From Centroberyx gerrardi (Eukaryota; Chordata; Actinopteri; Beryciformes; Berycidae), in assembly GCF_048128805.1 (NCBI RefSeq), contig NC_136017.1, positions 5,178,807 through 5,242,806 of the forward strand: 64,000 nucleotides of DNA, written 5' to 3'. This document shows positions 1 to 32,509 of the stretch, piece by piece. Position numbers and translations under genes: made by a program. Positions within the stretch are counted from its first letter, which is position 1. Every line of letters begins with the position of its first letter. The notes below the pieces were generated by a model, which was not told the DNA's origin, did no database searches, and was given only the letters and a program-made list of their open reading frames with translations.

Positions 1-8826
<8,826 letters not shown>

Positions 8827-8906
8827 TAAAAAAAAACAATGGAATCTCACATAGTAATGATACAGGAAAATGAGAGCTAACTGCGAATTCCCTTTAATCT
8901 TGAGAG

Positions 8907-8912
8907 AATAAA
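8907..8912 (+). terminator. styxl2 poly(A) signal candidate
   Basis: AATAAA lies 80 bases past the stop codon. A second AATAAA at 8825-8830 overlaps the stop, which is unusually early. Confidence 0.5.
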
Positions 8913-8963
8913 ATGAGAGGGAATCACTAATCATGCTGCTGCTAGTTCACAGACATCTGCACA

Positions 8964-9110
8964 GAGAATTTCTTCTTCTTCTTCTTCTTCTTCTTCTTCT
9001 TCTTCTTCTTCTTCTTCTTCTTCATCTTCTTCTTCTTCTTCTTCATCTTCTTCATCTTCTTCTTCTTCTTTCTTCTTCTTCTTCTTCTTCTTCTTTTTTT
9101 TTTTTTTTCT
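8964..9110 (+). repeat. (TTC)n microsatellite
   Basis: About 130 bp of CTT/TTC triplets with a few TCA interruptions, ending in a T run, just past the styxl2 3' end. Confidence 0.9.
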
Positions 9111-9615
9111 TCCACTGGCTCTTTTTAACTTTAAAGAGTGGACATTAATTTTTTGTTTCCAAAAAGTTATTTATCCATTTTCAAAGTTCATCATTCAAAA
9201 TATCTAAAATACAAAGGAAACACTCTGTAAAAGTGTTACTTTGTAGATTAAGGACTTGCGTTATGTCCTTTAAGAAATACTGTAATATGTTTAAATTTTT
9301 GTTTTCAATCATTTTGTAAAAGTAGGTGTCAATTTTGTCAAATGGTGGATAACTGAATTTGGAACAAAACTTTTCATTTGTAATTCAATATAGTGTAAAG
9401 CTGGTTGGCACAACACACAGTATTATATCGGTTTAATCTGAATTATTTATCCATATCAAAGATGTATGTATATCAATGAGAAAAATACAGGACAGAAATA
9501 CTCAGCATAGTCTAACATTGTATAATGATGAATGTGATATTATTGTTCATAGCCTACATTAATATATGACTATACAGAAATGGTTAATCCCTAAACTAAA
9601 GCTTTGATTGCACCA

Positions 9616-9671
9616 TCACTGAATGTGAAATTCACAATGATAAACATCATTGTGAATTTCACATTCAGTGA
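9616..9671. repeat. Perfect 26-bp inverted repeat with 4-base loop
   Basis: The arms at 9616-9641 and 9646-9671 are exact reverse complements. The loop is AAAC. Pairing stops abruptly at both ends, since the flanks do not continue the complementarity. Confidence 0.9.
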
Positions 9672-12108
9672 CACAATTACAATGTATTTTCATGAAAGAT
9701 GCTGTGCAATTCCTGAAACAAATTTTCAGTCCCATTTGTATTGTTACATTATTTTATTATTGCAATAAATTTTCTGACAAAGTGAGAAAATTAACGTTAG
9801 TGTGTGTGTTTGTGTGCATGTTGTCATCTAAAAGGATTTGCTTCTCCATAACCACACATTCATGCACAATAAAACAGAATTTTAGTAATTGTTTCTACTC
9901 CACAGCCATCATGCAAGAATTAAATGCAGATTTACATAAAAATACAGAATTTTAGATACTGTCAAGTAGCAATTTTAGATACTGTCAAGCATTTTCTTTT
10001 TTTAATTCAGTCACCACTTCAACCCTTTAGGTTATTTTTTATTGTATAAGTAGGCTGCATTTCCATTAGCAATAGAAACACAAAGGCTCAGTGGTACAGA
10101 ATCTTTTGTTTTGGGTGATTTGGGAGAAATTAAGAATTAAATTCATTTTATGTTCTATTGTCCCTGATATGATGAGCTGGGAAGTGTACTTTGTGGCAAA
10201 ATGACTTCTAATTCTGCTCATTTCTTTTGGTTAGATGATTATGAAAGACTTGAAATATGTTAATAAAACCTGAGAAAACATAGTTTGTTTGTATGATACC
10301 TGTGTGTGTTTGGAAACAGGTTCGTTATACACGAATTGCCATTTCATGTGTCAATGTGTTTTGTAAGCCCATGTGGGCTGGGACACCCAAATCAAATCAA
10401 ACCAAAGTAACCAAAGTTAAAAAAAAAAACTTTAATGCATTTCACTCTGTATTTCACATGCTATAGTGCCATCTAGTGGACAGAAATGTAGTGGTTTTCC
10501 AGAGATAAATATCTAGAGAATAACCTTTTCCCAGTATTCTTGAGAGATATTTTCAGGAATATAATGTCATCCAAGGAATGCTTGGTGATTGATTGATGAA
10601 GACTTCATTGTCAAAGCACATTTTTGGACATTACCTGAAGTTTATTATTCAAAAGATTATTCACTATCTCTAAAATAAAAATAACCAATTCTCTAAAAGT
10701 TTGGTCATTTTGTCAACCAAGGAGTTAAATTACCTGTCCACCATATTGTCCTGCAAAGATTTGCCATGATTTCTTTTAATGTTGTGCTATAAGTTTCATT
10801 TTGGAATGAATGAAGGCGTACAGATCACATCAGATCCTGTGTGTTTGTCTATTCATGGTGACATAATGGTAAAACACGTGAGACTCTGACACACAGCAGC
10901 TTATTGTGAAGCTTTCCAAACCACAGTGGGATAAACCATGGAGGAATGTTAATCTACATACTATTCTGAACACTTAAAATCCTAATCTGTGATCAAAATG
11001 GAACCAAATGGCAAATCAAAATATGGAAATGAAGATTTTTTGGGGGGGTTTTTCATTATAAAATTGTGGCCCAACCTGAGAAAACATTCAGACCTTTACA
11101 ATAGTATATTACATAATAGGGACTAATAAATTATTTTGCTAGATTTATTGATTATTGAATCAAAAAGGTTAATTTTAATCAAACTTTTTCTGATGTAAAA
11201 CGTGTCTCCTCTAAAGTTAAAGGAGCCTGGGTTTATAGTGTTTGGTGACAATTGATGAAAACAGTGTCCTAAACTTGTGTGACTGTTTACTGTGAGTTTC
11301 TAAATATATAAAGATGCAAACGTTTTGCTCTTTTTGTATATATACTGTTATAAAAATAAAGTTACTTTTTCATCTAGGTCGTCAAGCACTCAGTAGCTGT
11401 AAAATCAGATATTGATTACTAACAAAGTCAGTTTTTTGATAGAGGTACCATAATGTATTTTGATGATGATTGTATGATTATGACTGTGAATTGATTCTCA
11501 CATTCTTGCTAACGGTAAATGTATTTTGTGTAACCTGCCGTGCCTTCTTTACATAACGAGGGCCACACTGGAAATAAGTATCAGACCATATTATGACTTT
11601 CTTGGGGATTTTTAACGTGCTTAAGGTGTTTTAAAAGTCATCAATAAATCAAATCAAATTTACAGCTGGTGTAGCTATAATTCCTGCTACAAAATAAATA
11701 AAGCTTTCAAATAAAGCTGCAAGTAAAGGAGAGAGATCAGACCTGAGAGATTAAAGTCTTATAAACACGAGTCCATGAGGCTGGAAACGTGACCTACGGT
11801 CACCAGACTATGGACTGTGAGGTGACGTGTAATGCATTTCTGCCAATCAGCATTAATTAAATCCTACCTCTTGCCTTTCTGAGTGTGAACTGTTTCATCA
11901 CATTGACAGGTGGATTGAACCGGGGAGTGACCGAGCCAAATCCAAAGCAAACAGCTTCAATTGGCTTCAACCTATGAGGAAAGGTTTCATTTTGGTAAAC
12001 TTGGGGCGTTTGCCGACTGTAATACTCGTCGTTTTGCATTACATTTCCTCTATCCGACATATTCAGCAAACTAAGCTGTAAAAAAACTATTTTCCCACCA
12101 AAGGAATT

Positions 12109-15100
12109 ATGGCGGTCTGGTGGAATACAGGAGATATGTTGGACAGCCTGGACCTGGAGGAGAATTCAATAGTCTCTCGGGTAATTCAGGCAGTCGGGCT
12201 CTTTGGAGATATTCTTTCTTTAGAGGACACTATGGAGCCGATAGACTTCTTCTCTGAGGACCAAATAGAGGATGGGATTGGCAAAAGTCTTGACGGTGTT
12301 GAAGGGGCCGCAAAAGGTGAGCTGGAATTGACAAAAAGTCTTCAAGACACAGATGACAAAAAGGTAAAAGATGAGGAAACTCTGAGAGAAACAGTGACAA
12401 TGGAGAAAGATGGAGAGGAACTGTTGGAGAAAGAGAGAGAGAAGGACGAAAAGGCAGAAGAAGAAAAACAGATTGAGGACTGGAAGGATAAAAATGAAGG
12501 CAAAGGGGGAAACGAAAAGGAAGAGGAGGGGGGAAAGGAAGGGGAATGTATCGCAGAAAAAGAAAAACAGGAAGAAGTGGAGAAAGAGGAAAACATGGAA
12601 AAAGAAGATGACGGAAATGTGGAAATGGAGATAGCAAAGCAGGAAGAGGTGAGGGTGGCAGAAGAGGAAGAGAGTGATAAAAAGGTAGAGAAGCTGATAG
12701 AGGAAAAGGAAGAGGAAACAGTGGAGAAAGGTGGAGACGAGGAGAAGATTGAAGGAGAGAAAGTAGAAGCAGAAAAGGAAGAGGTGGACAGAGTGGAGAC
12801 AGAGAAAGACAAAAAGGTGGAAGAAGAAGAGAGAGAAGTAGAAAAGGGGAAATCCATGAAGGAGGAGAAAGAACATGTGGAAAAAGAGGAGACTACTGAG
12901 ATTGAAGAAGCAGAGACAAAGACCGAGAGAAAGAAGGAAGAAGAGGTGGATGAGAAAGAAAAAGAGGGACAGGAGAAAGTAGATGGGGAACAAGGAGGAG
13001 AGGCAATGGAGAAGATGGAAGGAGAGAAAGAGATAGAGAGACAGGAAGAAGATGAAAAAGAAGAGGAGGAGGCAGCAAGGGAACAAGTGGAGGAAGAAAA
13101 AGAGGTAGAGAAACACGAGGAAGAAGAGGTAGAGGAGAAAGAAGAAGAGACTGAGGTGAGGGAGCATGAAAAGTTGGTAGAGGAAGAGAAAGGAGAGAAG
13201 AACATAGGGAGACAAGAGGAAGAAGAGGTAGAGGAAAAGAAAGAAGCGAAAGAGGTTGCAAAGGATCAAGGAGAGAAGAAAGCGAAAGAGACAGAAAGAA
13301 AGGAGGATGAAGAGATTGAGGAAAAAGAAGAAGAGAACGAGGTGGAAAGAGAACAGAAAGAGAAGTCAGAGGAAGAAGCAAAGAAAGAGGTAGAGAGTAA
13401 TGAAGAAGAAGAGGTAAAGGTAAAGGAGGTAGAGGAAGAAGAAAAGGAGGTTATGAAGGAACAAGGAAAGAAGGAAGAGGAAGCAGAGAAAGAGATAGAG
13501 ATGGAAAGACACAAGGAAGAAGTGGTAGGAGAAAGAGAAGAAGAGAAGGAGGTAGAGAGGGAACAAGAAGAGGAGGTAGAGGAAGCAGAAAAAGAGATAG
13601 AGGAAGAAAAGGTAGAGGGAAAGGAAGAAGAAAATGAGGGAGCTAAGGAACAAGGATGGGAGGATGAGAAAGAAAAAGAAGCAAGGAAAACGAGAGCAAT
13701 AGAAAGACATGAGGAAGAAGAGGTAGGAGAAGAAGAAGAAGAGACAAAGGTAGAGAGGAAACAAAAAGAGAAGGCAAAGGAGGTAGAGGAGGAGAAAGAA
13801 GGAGACAAAGACATAGATATAGAGAGACATGAGGAAGAAGAGGTAGGGGAAAGAGAAGAAGAGAAAGGGGTTGAAAGGTTGGAAGAAGAGGAGGTAGAGG
13901 GGAAAGAAGAGAAAGAGCTAAAGAGGGAGCAAGGAGAGAAGACAGAGGAAGAGAAAGAAGGAAAGAAAGAGGTAGAGATGGAAAGATGGGAAGAAAACAT
14001 CAAAGAAAAAGAAGTAGACAAGGCAGAGGAAGAGAAGGAAGCAGACAAAGACATGGGGAGAAAGGAGGAAGAAGAGGTAGAGCCAAAGGAAGAAGAGAAG
14101 GAGATAGAGAGGGAACAAGGAGAGAAAGCCAAGGAGGAAGTAGAGAAGAAGAAGAAGAAGACGGAGAAAGAGGAACCAAATGACGTGGTACAGGAGAGTT
14201 CTCAGATCCAGCGCACTCCATCAGATTTACGCACATCATCGCTGTCGCCACCATCATCATCATCACCCCTACATGACCTCAAGTTCCCTAAAACACCGCT
14301 TAATGACGCTGAAGCTCCCAGAATCCTTATGGATCAAGAGAACAGCGCCGGAGCTGCTGCCAAAACCCACATCGCCAACGTTTGTCCCACATCGTCGAGC
14401 AGGGACAATGAGAGCGAGAACTCTTTGCCAAGCAGGGACCGGGCAGATCCCAACACAGAGCCCAACGCTGAACCCCAGACACCAACTCTAACTACTCTTC
14501 CCAAGTTTCTGAGAGAGACAAACGAAGAAGAATCGGCCGTGGGATTGAAGGACTCCAAGGGGGCACCGCCGTTGGAGACATTGCATGGATCGGACACTTC
14601 AGCTGAAGCGGAGAAGCGGCTTGCAGCGACATCGGCTGAGGAAGAAACACAGAGTTCAGGGAACCAAGAAGACTCAAGATCTTTGTCTTTGACATCATTT
14701 CCTCCTGCAGGACATCAAGGTGTTTTAGAAACTCTGTCACCGGAGGAAAAAGGCCAAACAGCATCTGAACCAGCAGCTGACGAAGACACCCGAGACACTG
14801 CACCTGAACTAAAGGTTCACCTAGAGAAAGGTAAACAAAATCAAGCCTCCAGAAATACTGTTAATACTACTACTACCACCAACACTACTACTACCATTAC
14901 AACTACTAGTACTACTACAACCCTACTACTACTACTACTATGACCATTACTACTACCACTACTACTACTACCACCACCACTGCTACTACCATTACTACTA
15001 CCATTAGTACAACCACCACTTCTACTAATACTCTAGTACTACTGTTGCTACTACTACTACTAGAAGGCCTGCTATTACTACTGCTGCTACTACAACAACT

Positions 15101-16047
15101 AGTATTACTACTACTGCTATTAGTACTAATACTACTAGTACTACTACTAATAATATAACTGTGCTGTAAAATCAAGTCAAATTAGGTGATCTGTAAGTCC
15201 AAATCAGTGAGGCAGATTGCACATTAGGCAACAAAAGTGATTTAAATTTTTCTATTTCCAGTTTGCCATAGTTGTAACTCTAACACCTTCAGTTAATTTG
15301 TTATCGGTCCTAAAATACTTGGCTGGATGTAGTTCAGTTTGGTTTAGAGGGTACAGAGTAGAGACTCTGTACCCTCTAAACTTGGTACAATCTTACATAA
15401 CAGCAATTATGATGAACTGGAATGACACAATTACACAAACTAGGGAATCAGGCTGGAGAGTTAATTAATTCACTCATTAAAATCTAATTAAAATTCCACA
15501 AAGTTGCCACTCATCAGTTGCCAAAAGCAAGTGTCTGATAATGACAAAGCCTCTCACGCAGACAATTAAATCACTTCATATCATGAATTAACATAGGGGC
15601 CTTTGACAAACAAGTTAAATATTTTACTAAAACAAAATTCTATTTCCACTTTTATATTCAGAGTTACTGGCATCAGGCTCCACATTGCTGGATGAGAAAG
15701 TGACATTGATGGACGCCACTGCTCAATCTGTGATGGGGGCCGGGCAAGGAAACAAAGAGATGGGTCCGACGCAGAACTCATCCGGCGGGGAATCGATAAG
15801 AAAACCTCAAGGAAACCAGGTGGAAGTGGAAGTGAAGGAGGAGGAGGAGGAGGAAGAGACGATGGAGGGACAGAAAGAGGAAGGAGGCCAAAACTCCCAT
15901 GAGATGAACGGTGAGGCGGAAGCAGCGGATGACAAGGAAAACAGCAGCGGTCAAACGTCAAAGTACAACACTGTGTCATACAGACGGATCCGGAAAGGCA
16001 ACACCAGACAGAGGATTGACGAGTTTGAGTTCATGATGAACTTGTGA
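12109..16047 (+). CDS. ermn: Ermin-like protein with giant Glu/Lys-rich middle and ERM actin-binding tail
   Basis: Coding exons are 12109-14830 and 15662-16047 (phase 1 junction, donor AAAG|GTAAAC, acceptor TATTCAG), giving 1035 residues. The N-terminus starts [19 protein letters not shown]. Residues about 80-690 are almost only E, K, R and V, in repeating [13 protein letters not shown]-type blocks, predicted to form a long charged single helix or coiled coil. Residues about 690-908 are Ser/Thr/Pro-rich and disordered. The last residues, [20 protein letters not shown] followed by EFEFMMNL, match the C-terminus of ermin ([22 protein letters not shown]) better than ezrin/moesin (YKTLRQIRQGNT). 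This tail binds F-actin in the ERM family. Mammalian ermin is an oligodendrocyte cytoskeletal protein of under 300 residues, so this one is several times longer. The family tail is seen directly; orthology to ERMN and the start codon are inferred. Confidence 0.75.
12340..14180 (+). repeat. 1.8-kb purine-rich coding tract
   Basis: Inside the ermin-like first exon nearly every base on the + strand is A or G. Recurrent units such as GAGGAAGAAGAGGTAGAGG give imperfect peptide repeats ([20 protein letters not shown] type). The complement strand shows long spurious open frames for the same reason. Confidence 0.9.
14831..15661 (+). other. Ermin-like intron with (TAC)n array and perfect palindrome
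   Basis: An array of TAC/ACC/ATT triplets runs from about 14,865 to 15,155 and begins right after the donor. The palindrome at 15342-15381 has 18-bp perfect arms (GTTTAGAGGGTACAGAGT) and the loop AGAG. Confidence 0.8.
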
Positions 16048-16094
16048 GGGTGAAAGACTGTCGGTGGGTTCGGTTCGATTCACAAAACAGCTTT

Positions 16095-16290
16095 GTGTGA
16101 TGCTGGGTGGCAGATTGGCCCGGTGGTCCTATAACCAAAGGGTCACTGGTTCAATCTAAAGGCTGAAGTGTCCAACAACAGCTGTGTGTCCTGGAGCAAA
16201 TCACTGAACCCTTACCTACTTTCTCATTGTACAGTAGCTTCAAAAATGCTTGCTGCTTTCCGTTGTTTCATATCATTATAGAATTAATGC
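16095..16290 (+). mobile_element. tRNA-derived SINE-like fragment
   Basis: GGTCACTGGTTCAATC resembles a pol III box B region. It is followed by a GAGCAAATCACTGAACCC motif typical of fish tRNA-SINE bodies. It sits just after the ermin-like stop codon, probably within the 3' UTR. Family not assigned. Confidence 0.5.
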
Positions 16291-18150
16291 TTTGGGGTTT
16301 GTTTTTTTTTGGCTGCTGGTCAGAGCAAGTATGCAATTTTAAGAATCACTTTGGGCTCTGGTAACTTGTGATGGGAATTTGTCATTATTTTTGACATTTT
16401 ATAGATTAAATGATTAATCGTCTCTAAATGAAAAAATGATCAATAGATTCATCAATAATGAAAATAATCGTCAGTTGTAGCCCTATTAGCAGTAGCTGCT
16501 ATTTTTCAGTATGGGCTAGTGGAGAATTGTTCACTATGCTATCCTGAATTTTAATGATGACTGAAAATCCTTACACTTACAATATCCACTAATGCTATGT
16601 ATAGCTTATATAGCTGGAAAATATAATTTTTTGATTCATAGTTGGTTCATATCGTTTTCAAGGTACGCACCAGAACCTGACGGTCTTTGTCGTAAATTTA
16701 TGGTTGAATTAAATGGTATAAGAGCTTACAACGCCTCATACAGAATTGTGTTTTGTGCATTTGTATAATTCACAGGAGACAGTTTGTCAGCAGACTTTTG
16801 GTCATGTTATCTGTGATTTGCAGGCTTTCTTATGTCTCAGTGTTACATCTATTGAGAGGTGACTGTGGCTCTGACCTCTGCACTCTTTATAACTGGTTGC
16901 TTGTAATGTTGGTGATCTAGGAATTTAAACTTATTCTACTGTTGCACTCATTGAAAGTCACTCTTCAGCTAAACGCCTAAATGTTAATCCAAAATGACTC
17001 TCCCAAATTTCTTATTAAAACAAATTCTTCTCCCTTGACTGTTTTATAACTTCTTATCGTAAACTCATCACATTTACACATTTATCTGTAGATTACTGTT
17101 GTGAGATTGTAGATTTATGACGGTGTAGCCTGATGTTTATTATGGTACTCATTGGTATGGTAGTATATCATTCTGTTAAACTCTGAATTGGGCCTCTATA
17201 GGAATGTTCACCTTGGATTATGGCACAAGGGATATTAACATTATATCCTGTGTATTGATAAAATTATATTACAGATTATGAATCATGTCTTAATACAAAA
17301 TGAATCATGTCTTAATACATTAATGATATAGCTGCGTAAATTAAACAGACAACTTATAAAGTGATTCTCAAATGACACATGCTGGTGTACAGTGAGTCTT
17401 AGAGTAGCTTTGGATTTTAAACAAACTCAGATTTTACATAAAGTACAAATCAACACAGTAAAACAGTATGCTACAAGGGTAGACGCAGTAGGCTATCACA
17501 CACTGAAGTGATCAGAATTGGCAATCCATGTATTGCAAAATTAAATTGAATTAGCCCAGTTTGCTCAGTGTTGTTTACTCCCTTTATCATACCAAACTTT
17601 GACATTTGACAGGAGAAGGGCACACTCTGCAAAACATGTATGACAATTTAAATCCACTGAAATGCTGACTGGTTTACAGATAATTCAAGCTGGTTGCCTA
17701 GTGACCAAAGCATATTTGTGTGTTTGAGTGTTTTTGGAGCGTTTGTGTATTTTGAGTATAGTGCACAGCAACTCTCTGGTTTTTTCAAAACTGGAGAGAC
17801 AAAACTCACATAAATGTTATTGGCTGCTATGTTAGCTTGATAGCATTTTGTCTTTTGGGTCACAACCAGGCCACAACCAGGCCACAACCAGGCCACAACC
17901 AAGCCACAACCATAAACCGAACTATGACACAGCTTAATTTCTGGCCTGTAAGCATTTTGTGCTCCTGAATCAAGCCACTTTTTAATGGTCATGCAGTTGT
18001 TTGACAACAGAAACAAAAAATATGTGAATAACAACATTATGTTATTTATTTCATTGAAATTCAAAATAACATATGACAGAATGGGTAGGAGGGGAAGGAA
18101 AGTGGTCTTCCTTCCCCTCGCTTCCGGGTTGGAAGTTCAAGAACTACAAA
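16291..18150. other. Spacer before znf513
   Basis: AT-rich, no gene seen. It contains a short tandem array of about five CACAACCAGGC units (11 bp) at 17,861-17,912. Confidence 0.5.
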
Positions 18151-18200
18151 ACCCACAACCGCCAGCGCCTGCGCAGTGACGTCACTCTCCGGGAAGTGTC
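18105..18200 (+). promoter_or_regulatory. znf513 promoter with NRF1-like, CRE and ETS motifs
   Basis: CGCTTCCGGG (ETS-like) near 18,120, GCGCCTGCGCAG (NRF1-like) ending at 18,176, a perfect TGACGTCA CRE at 18177-18184, and CCGGGAAGTG (ETS) at 18189-18198 lie together, with no TATA box nearby. This is the usual makeup of a housekeeping-type promoter. Transcription probably begins near 18,190-18,210. Confidence 0.7.
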
Positions 18201-18803
18201 GGACTGGAGCTCTGTTAGCGGTGTGCGTTTGGCAACAAAAGACTCTTTAGAAGGAGTTAGCGAAATTTTTGGACGCTTTCGATAATAATTTGGGGATCAT
18301 ATCAAAGGTAGGTTTGTCGGCGGATTGATATTCACAGATGTTATTTAATTTCAAGGCTAAAATCGCTGAAACAGTAGCTTTATTGTGAATGTTGGTGTAG
18401 CTAGCTTGCGTTAGCTAGCAAGATGGCTCCATCTAGTTACTGCGGAACAATAACAAAGAGTGAATCACCATGCAAATTAGAGGGTGATATACGTCCGTAT
18501 CCAGCACTGGGATGTCCCTGATAACCAATTTTTCTTTGATTTATTTGGCAATAAATGGTTTTAACTGTTTAATTTGGTGATATGTAAACGTGCTGTGGGG
18601 TCCCTTCCGTTTCAGGCAGTAGCTATGGCCCCGGCGCAGTGATGACACCGCTGCTATTACTGTCCGTTGGAGGAAGAGGAAGAAGGTGATGATGACACGC
18701 AGTTAGCTGGCTGGCTGGCTGGCGGACGGACGGACATAGCTGACTGTCTGCGGTGTCGCCCAAAAACCAGAAGACCCGTGACTGACGAAGAGAGACGAAG
18801 AAG

Positions 18804-29721
<10,918 letters not shown>

Positions 29722-29964
29722 GGTGTGTGTGTGTGTGTGTCTGTGTGTGTGTCAAACGTGCATCAGGGTTCCTACGGTAACGTGATAGGAAAAGATAGAG
29801 AAATTGGTCTGTGCTTGCTCAAAAACAAAATTTAAATATCATAGAAATTAGTTTTTCAGCATCAAACTGAGCTTAGCTGAATATAAAAGGACAAACTGCT
29901 TTATATGTCATGAAATATGATGCGCAAAAACCTGTAGCAACCCTGATGTACACGTGTGACCTCC

Positions 29965-30005
<41 letters not shown>

Positions 30006-30153
30006 GTATACACTGGTGAACCTTCAGCCCGTTCAGGTTGGGGCTAAACTCAGGTGCCTTCTACGGCCAGGGACTGACTGAATGACTGTAATGCTGCACT
30101 GACTTAATCTACGGGCATTAAAACACCAGCATGTGAGTATGAGAGTGAGAGTG

Positions 30154-30193
<40 letters not shown>

Positions 30194-30327
30194 ACTAAAA
30201 CAGTGTGTCTGTGAGAGTGGGATCAGTCTTATTGTCTTAACGGTGACCCATCCAGGAAATGCAGTCCACAAAATCATCTTTTGAATGAGATTGTTGTAGC
30301 CAGTTTCAAAATCATGTGTGTGTGTGT

Positions 30328-30359
<32 letters not shown>

Positions 30360-32460
30360 CTGTGTGTGTGTCTGTGTGCGCCACTGCTGTTTTCTGTAAG
30401 CTAACAGTCATGAAGCCAATCTGATGAATGGAAATGTATATTTTTTTCAACAGATAATCTATATTTTGTAAATGTGGGTGGATTTGTGTGAGAATTTAAT
30501 GGTGTTGTTTTTTTTTTGATATTACAAGAGTGAACTGTTTTCATTTCCATATCTTCTCGCAAACTTTTTAATAAGTGGATTTTGTGAAGTGGCCTGGGAG
30601 GGGGTTTTCATCTTGGCAAGCTTGGTTTGGCAATCGGATTTTGTTTTACAGTCGGGTTCCTACGCGGGTTTCAAAATGTATGGAAAATGAGTTTTATAAT
30701 TTTTGGAAGTTGCACAAAAAGTCTGTAAAAGTATGAAAAAATACTGATGTTCAGACCTGATGTAAAAGTTGTGGCTACATATTGGTGATAGTTGATGCAC
30801 TGTTATTTCACAGGGGGGGGGGGATCTGGTTGTGATGAATAATCTTAAAGTCACATTGAAATGAAAAATTACTTTTTCACCTTTGTTAGCCAATTCAACA
30901 ATAAATGCCAAAAAAAAAAAAAATTTCAACAAAATCCTATTGCTTTTACTTCCTCGAAAACTGTATTTTTAGTGATTAGGCCGCTCCCATCACATAAAAC
31001 TTGCAACTTGGCTAGTATTTAATTTTTTGAAGAAGAAGTTGAAGATTACGCACAGAGCATTTTTGAGTTTTTGAACAGTCCCTCCTTCCACTCCAACATC
31101 CTGTTTCAACCAGAAATGAGCCAAATCACCGAAACATTAAGATGCCATTTCCTTGTGACTTTAAGCTACAGAGACAATACTGCCTTATCAAATTCCTCAA
31201 ATCCATTAAAAGAAATCAAAAGTCTGGAACATATGGAATGTCAAAATGTAAAATTCTCCAGGAACCCAGCTGTAGATGTAAAGGAAGTGAGTAGAGCTTT
31301 CTGTCTGAACCCGACAGGTGCTGATGGGGTCGGATAGGGAGGAATTTCTCAAATAAAAATGAGTCTGGCTCGGTTCAAACGGACAGGAAACTGACTGAGG
31401 CCAGTTAGGCCTTTAGAACCAAGTGGGACGTCCGCATGCCGGGACTAGACGGACTTGTGAGACTGACAAAATGTACCAATATTTGACAGGTGTCTGGTGC
31501 TTATTCAAAATATTGTCAAAGTGCTTTTTTTGACAGGTGTGTTGCAGACAGGGAAAGTCAGGAAATTTGATTAAGTCTCTGGGGAAGTTTACAAACGGGT
31601 CGCTTTACAGCAATATAGCAGAACGGGTTTTCCAACTCGTTTCGCACATTTGTTGCGTTGCATGGTGGTTTTCAGCCGGACTGCAGTGACTCTTTACCTC
31701 TTAGAAAAACTTTAACAAATCAGGAAGGAATAAAATCGTAGAAAAATCATGGAATTTGACCTCAGGTTCCACGGCGGGAAACCTGTTTTCATTTCAGCAG
31801 TTTCTTTTTTGACGAGCTGTAGTTTTAGTTTGCGCTCAACACAAATGGTTTCAGGTTTAACCCTTCGGCTCCCGTCGGGTTTGGACAGAAATCTTTCCGG
31901 GTCGAGCCAAGACTCAAAATGTCTAGTCCGTAATGTCAAGCTCTGTTAAGTGACGCTAACCCGTAAAACCCCAAAACACCATTAACCCAGCCATTACTTG
32001 AGTGTGATAAGATATCGAATTAACCATCAAATTTAAACTGTGAATTTCTCGGGTCCAGCAAGCGTTTACCGGAGTGAACGAGTCGCAGAAGTAAAAACAG
32101 AAGGAGCTGCTGGTGAAATATTTGAACCTAAAAGCCGGAGCGTGGATGGAAAAAGCTCTCCGTACGCTTTGATTAACGATGATCAATATATTCACGCTCA
32201 AAATGGATGCATCATTTTCAACGTGTTCAACATTTGTGTCGCTTTTTCTGCGATGAATAAGAACACTCAAAGGATTGTCCCATCGAATCCGGTGTTTTAA
32301 GACACTTTTACCACATAGATGTTCTTATTAAGGTGCTGAAAAGTGACACAAATGACCAGACTTTAAAAAAAAATGAACCATCCTTTTTTCTTTTTTTTTT
32401 TTTAAGAGTGTGCTATCAGGTTGTGAGCTGAGACTGCCTCCATTCTGCTGGTAATCGTAA

Positions 32461-32509
<49 letters not shown>

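Larger units (their letters stand above)
8913..12108. other. Spacer between styxl2 and the ermin-like gene
   Basis: AT-rich non-coding sequence. It holds the TTC array and the perfect hairpin described separately. No coding exon, RNA gene or clear transposon was recognised. The first exon or promoter of the ermin-like gene may lie near its right end, but no convincing core promoter motif was seen. Confidence 0.5.

Noticed and set aside
12220-14132. Long - strand open frames rich in F, L, S and P
   Set aside because: Shadows of the purine-rich ermin-like exon; the complement of GAA/GAG/AAG codons lacks stops.
14831-14943. Read-through end of the ermin-like frame into poly-Thr/Leu
   Set aside because: This is (TAC)n intron sequence after a good donor; splicing to 15662 restores the ERM tail in phase.
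16120-16160. tRNA gene
   Set aside because: Only a box-B-like stretch; no full cloverleaf. Best seen as a SINE remnant. The same applies at 21,810-21,835.
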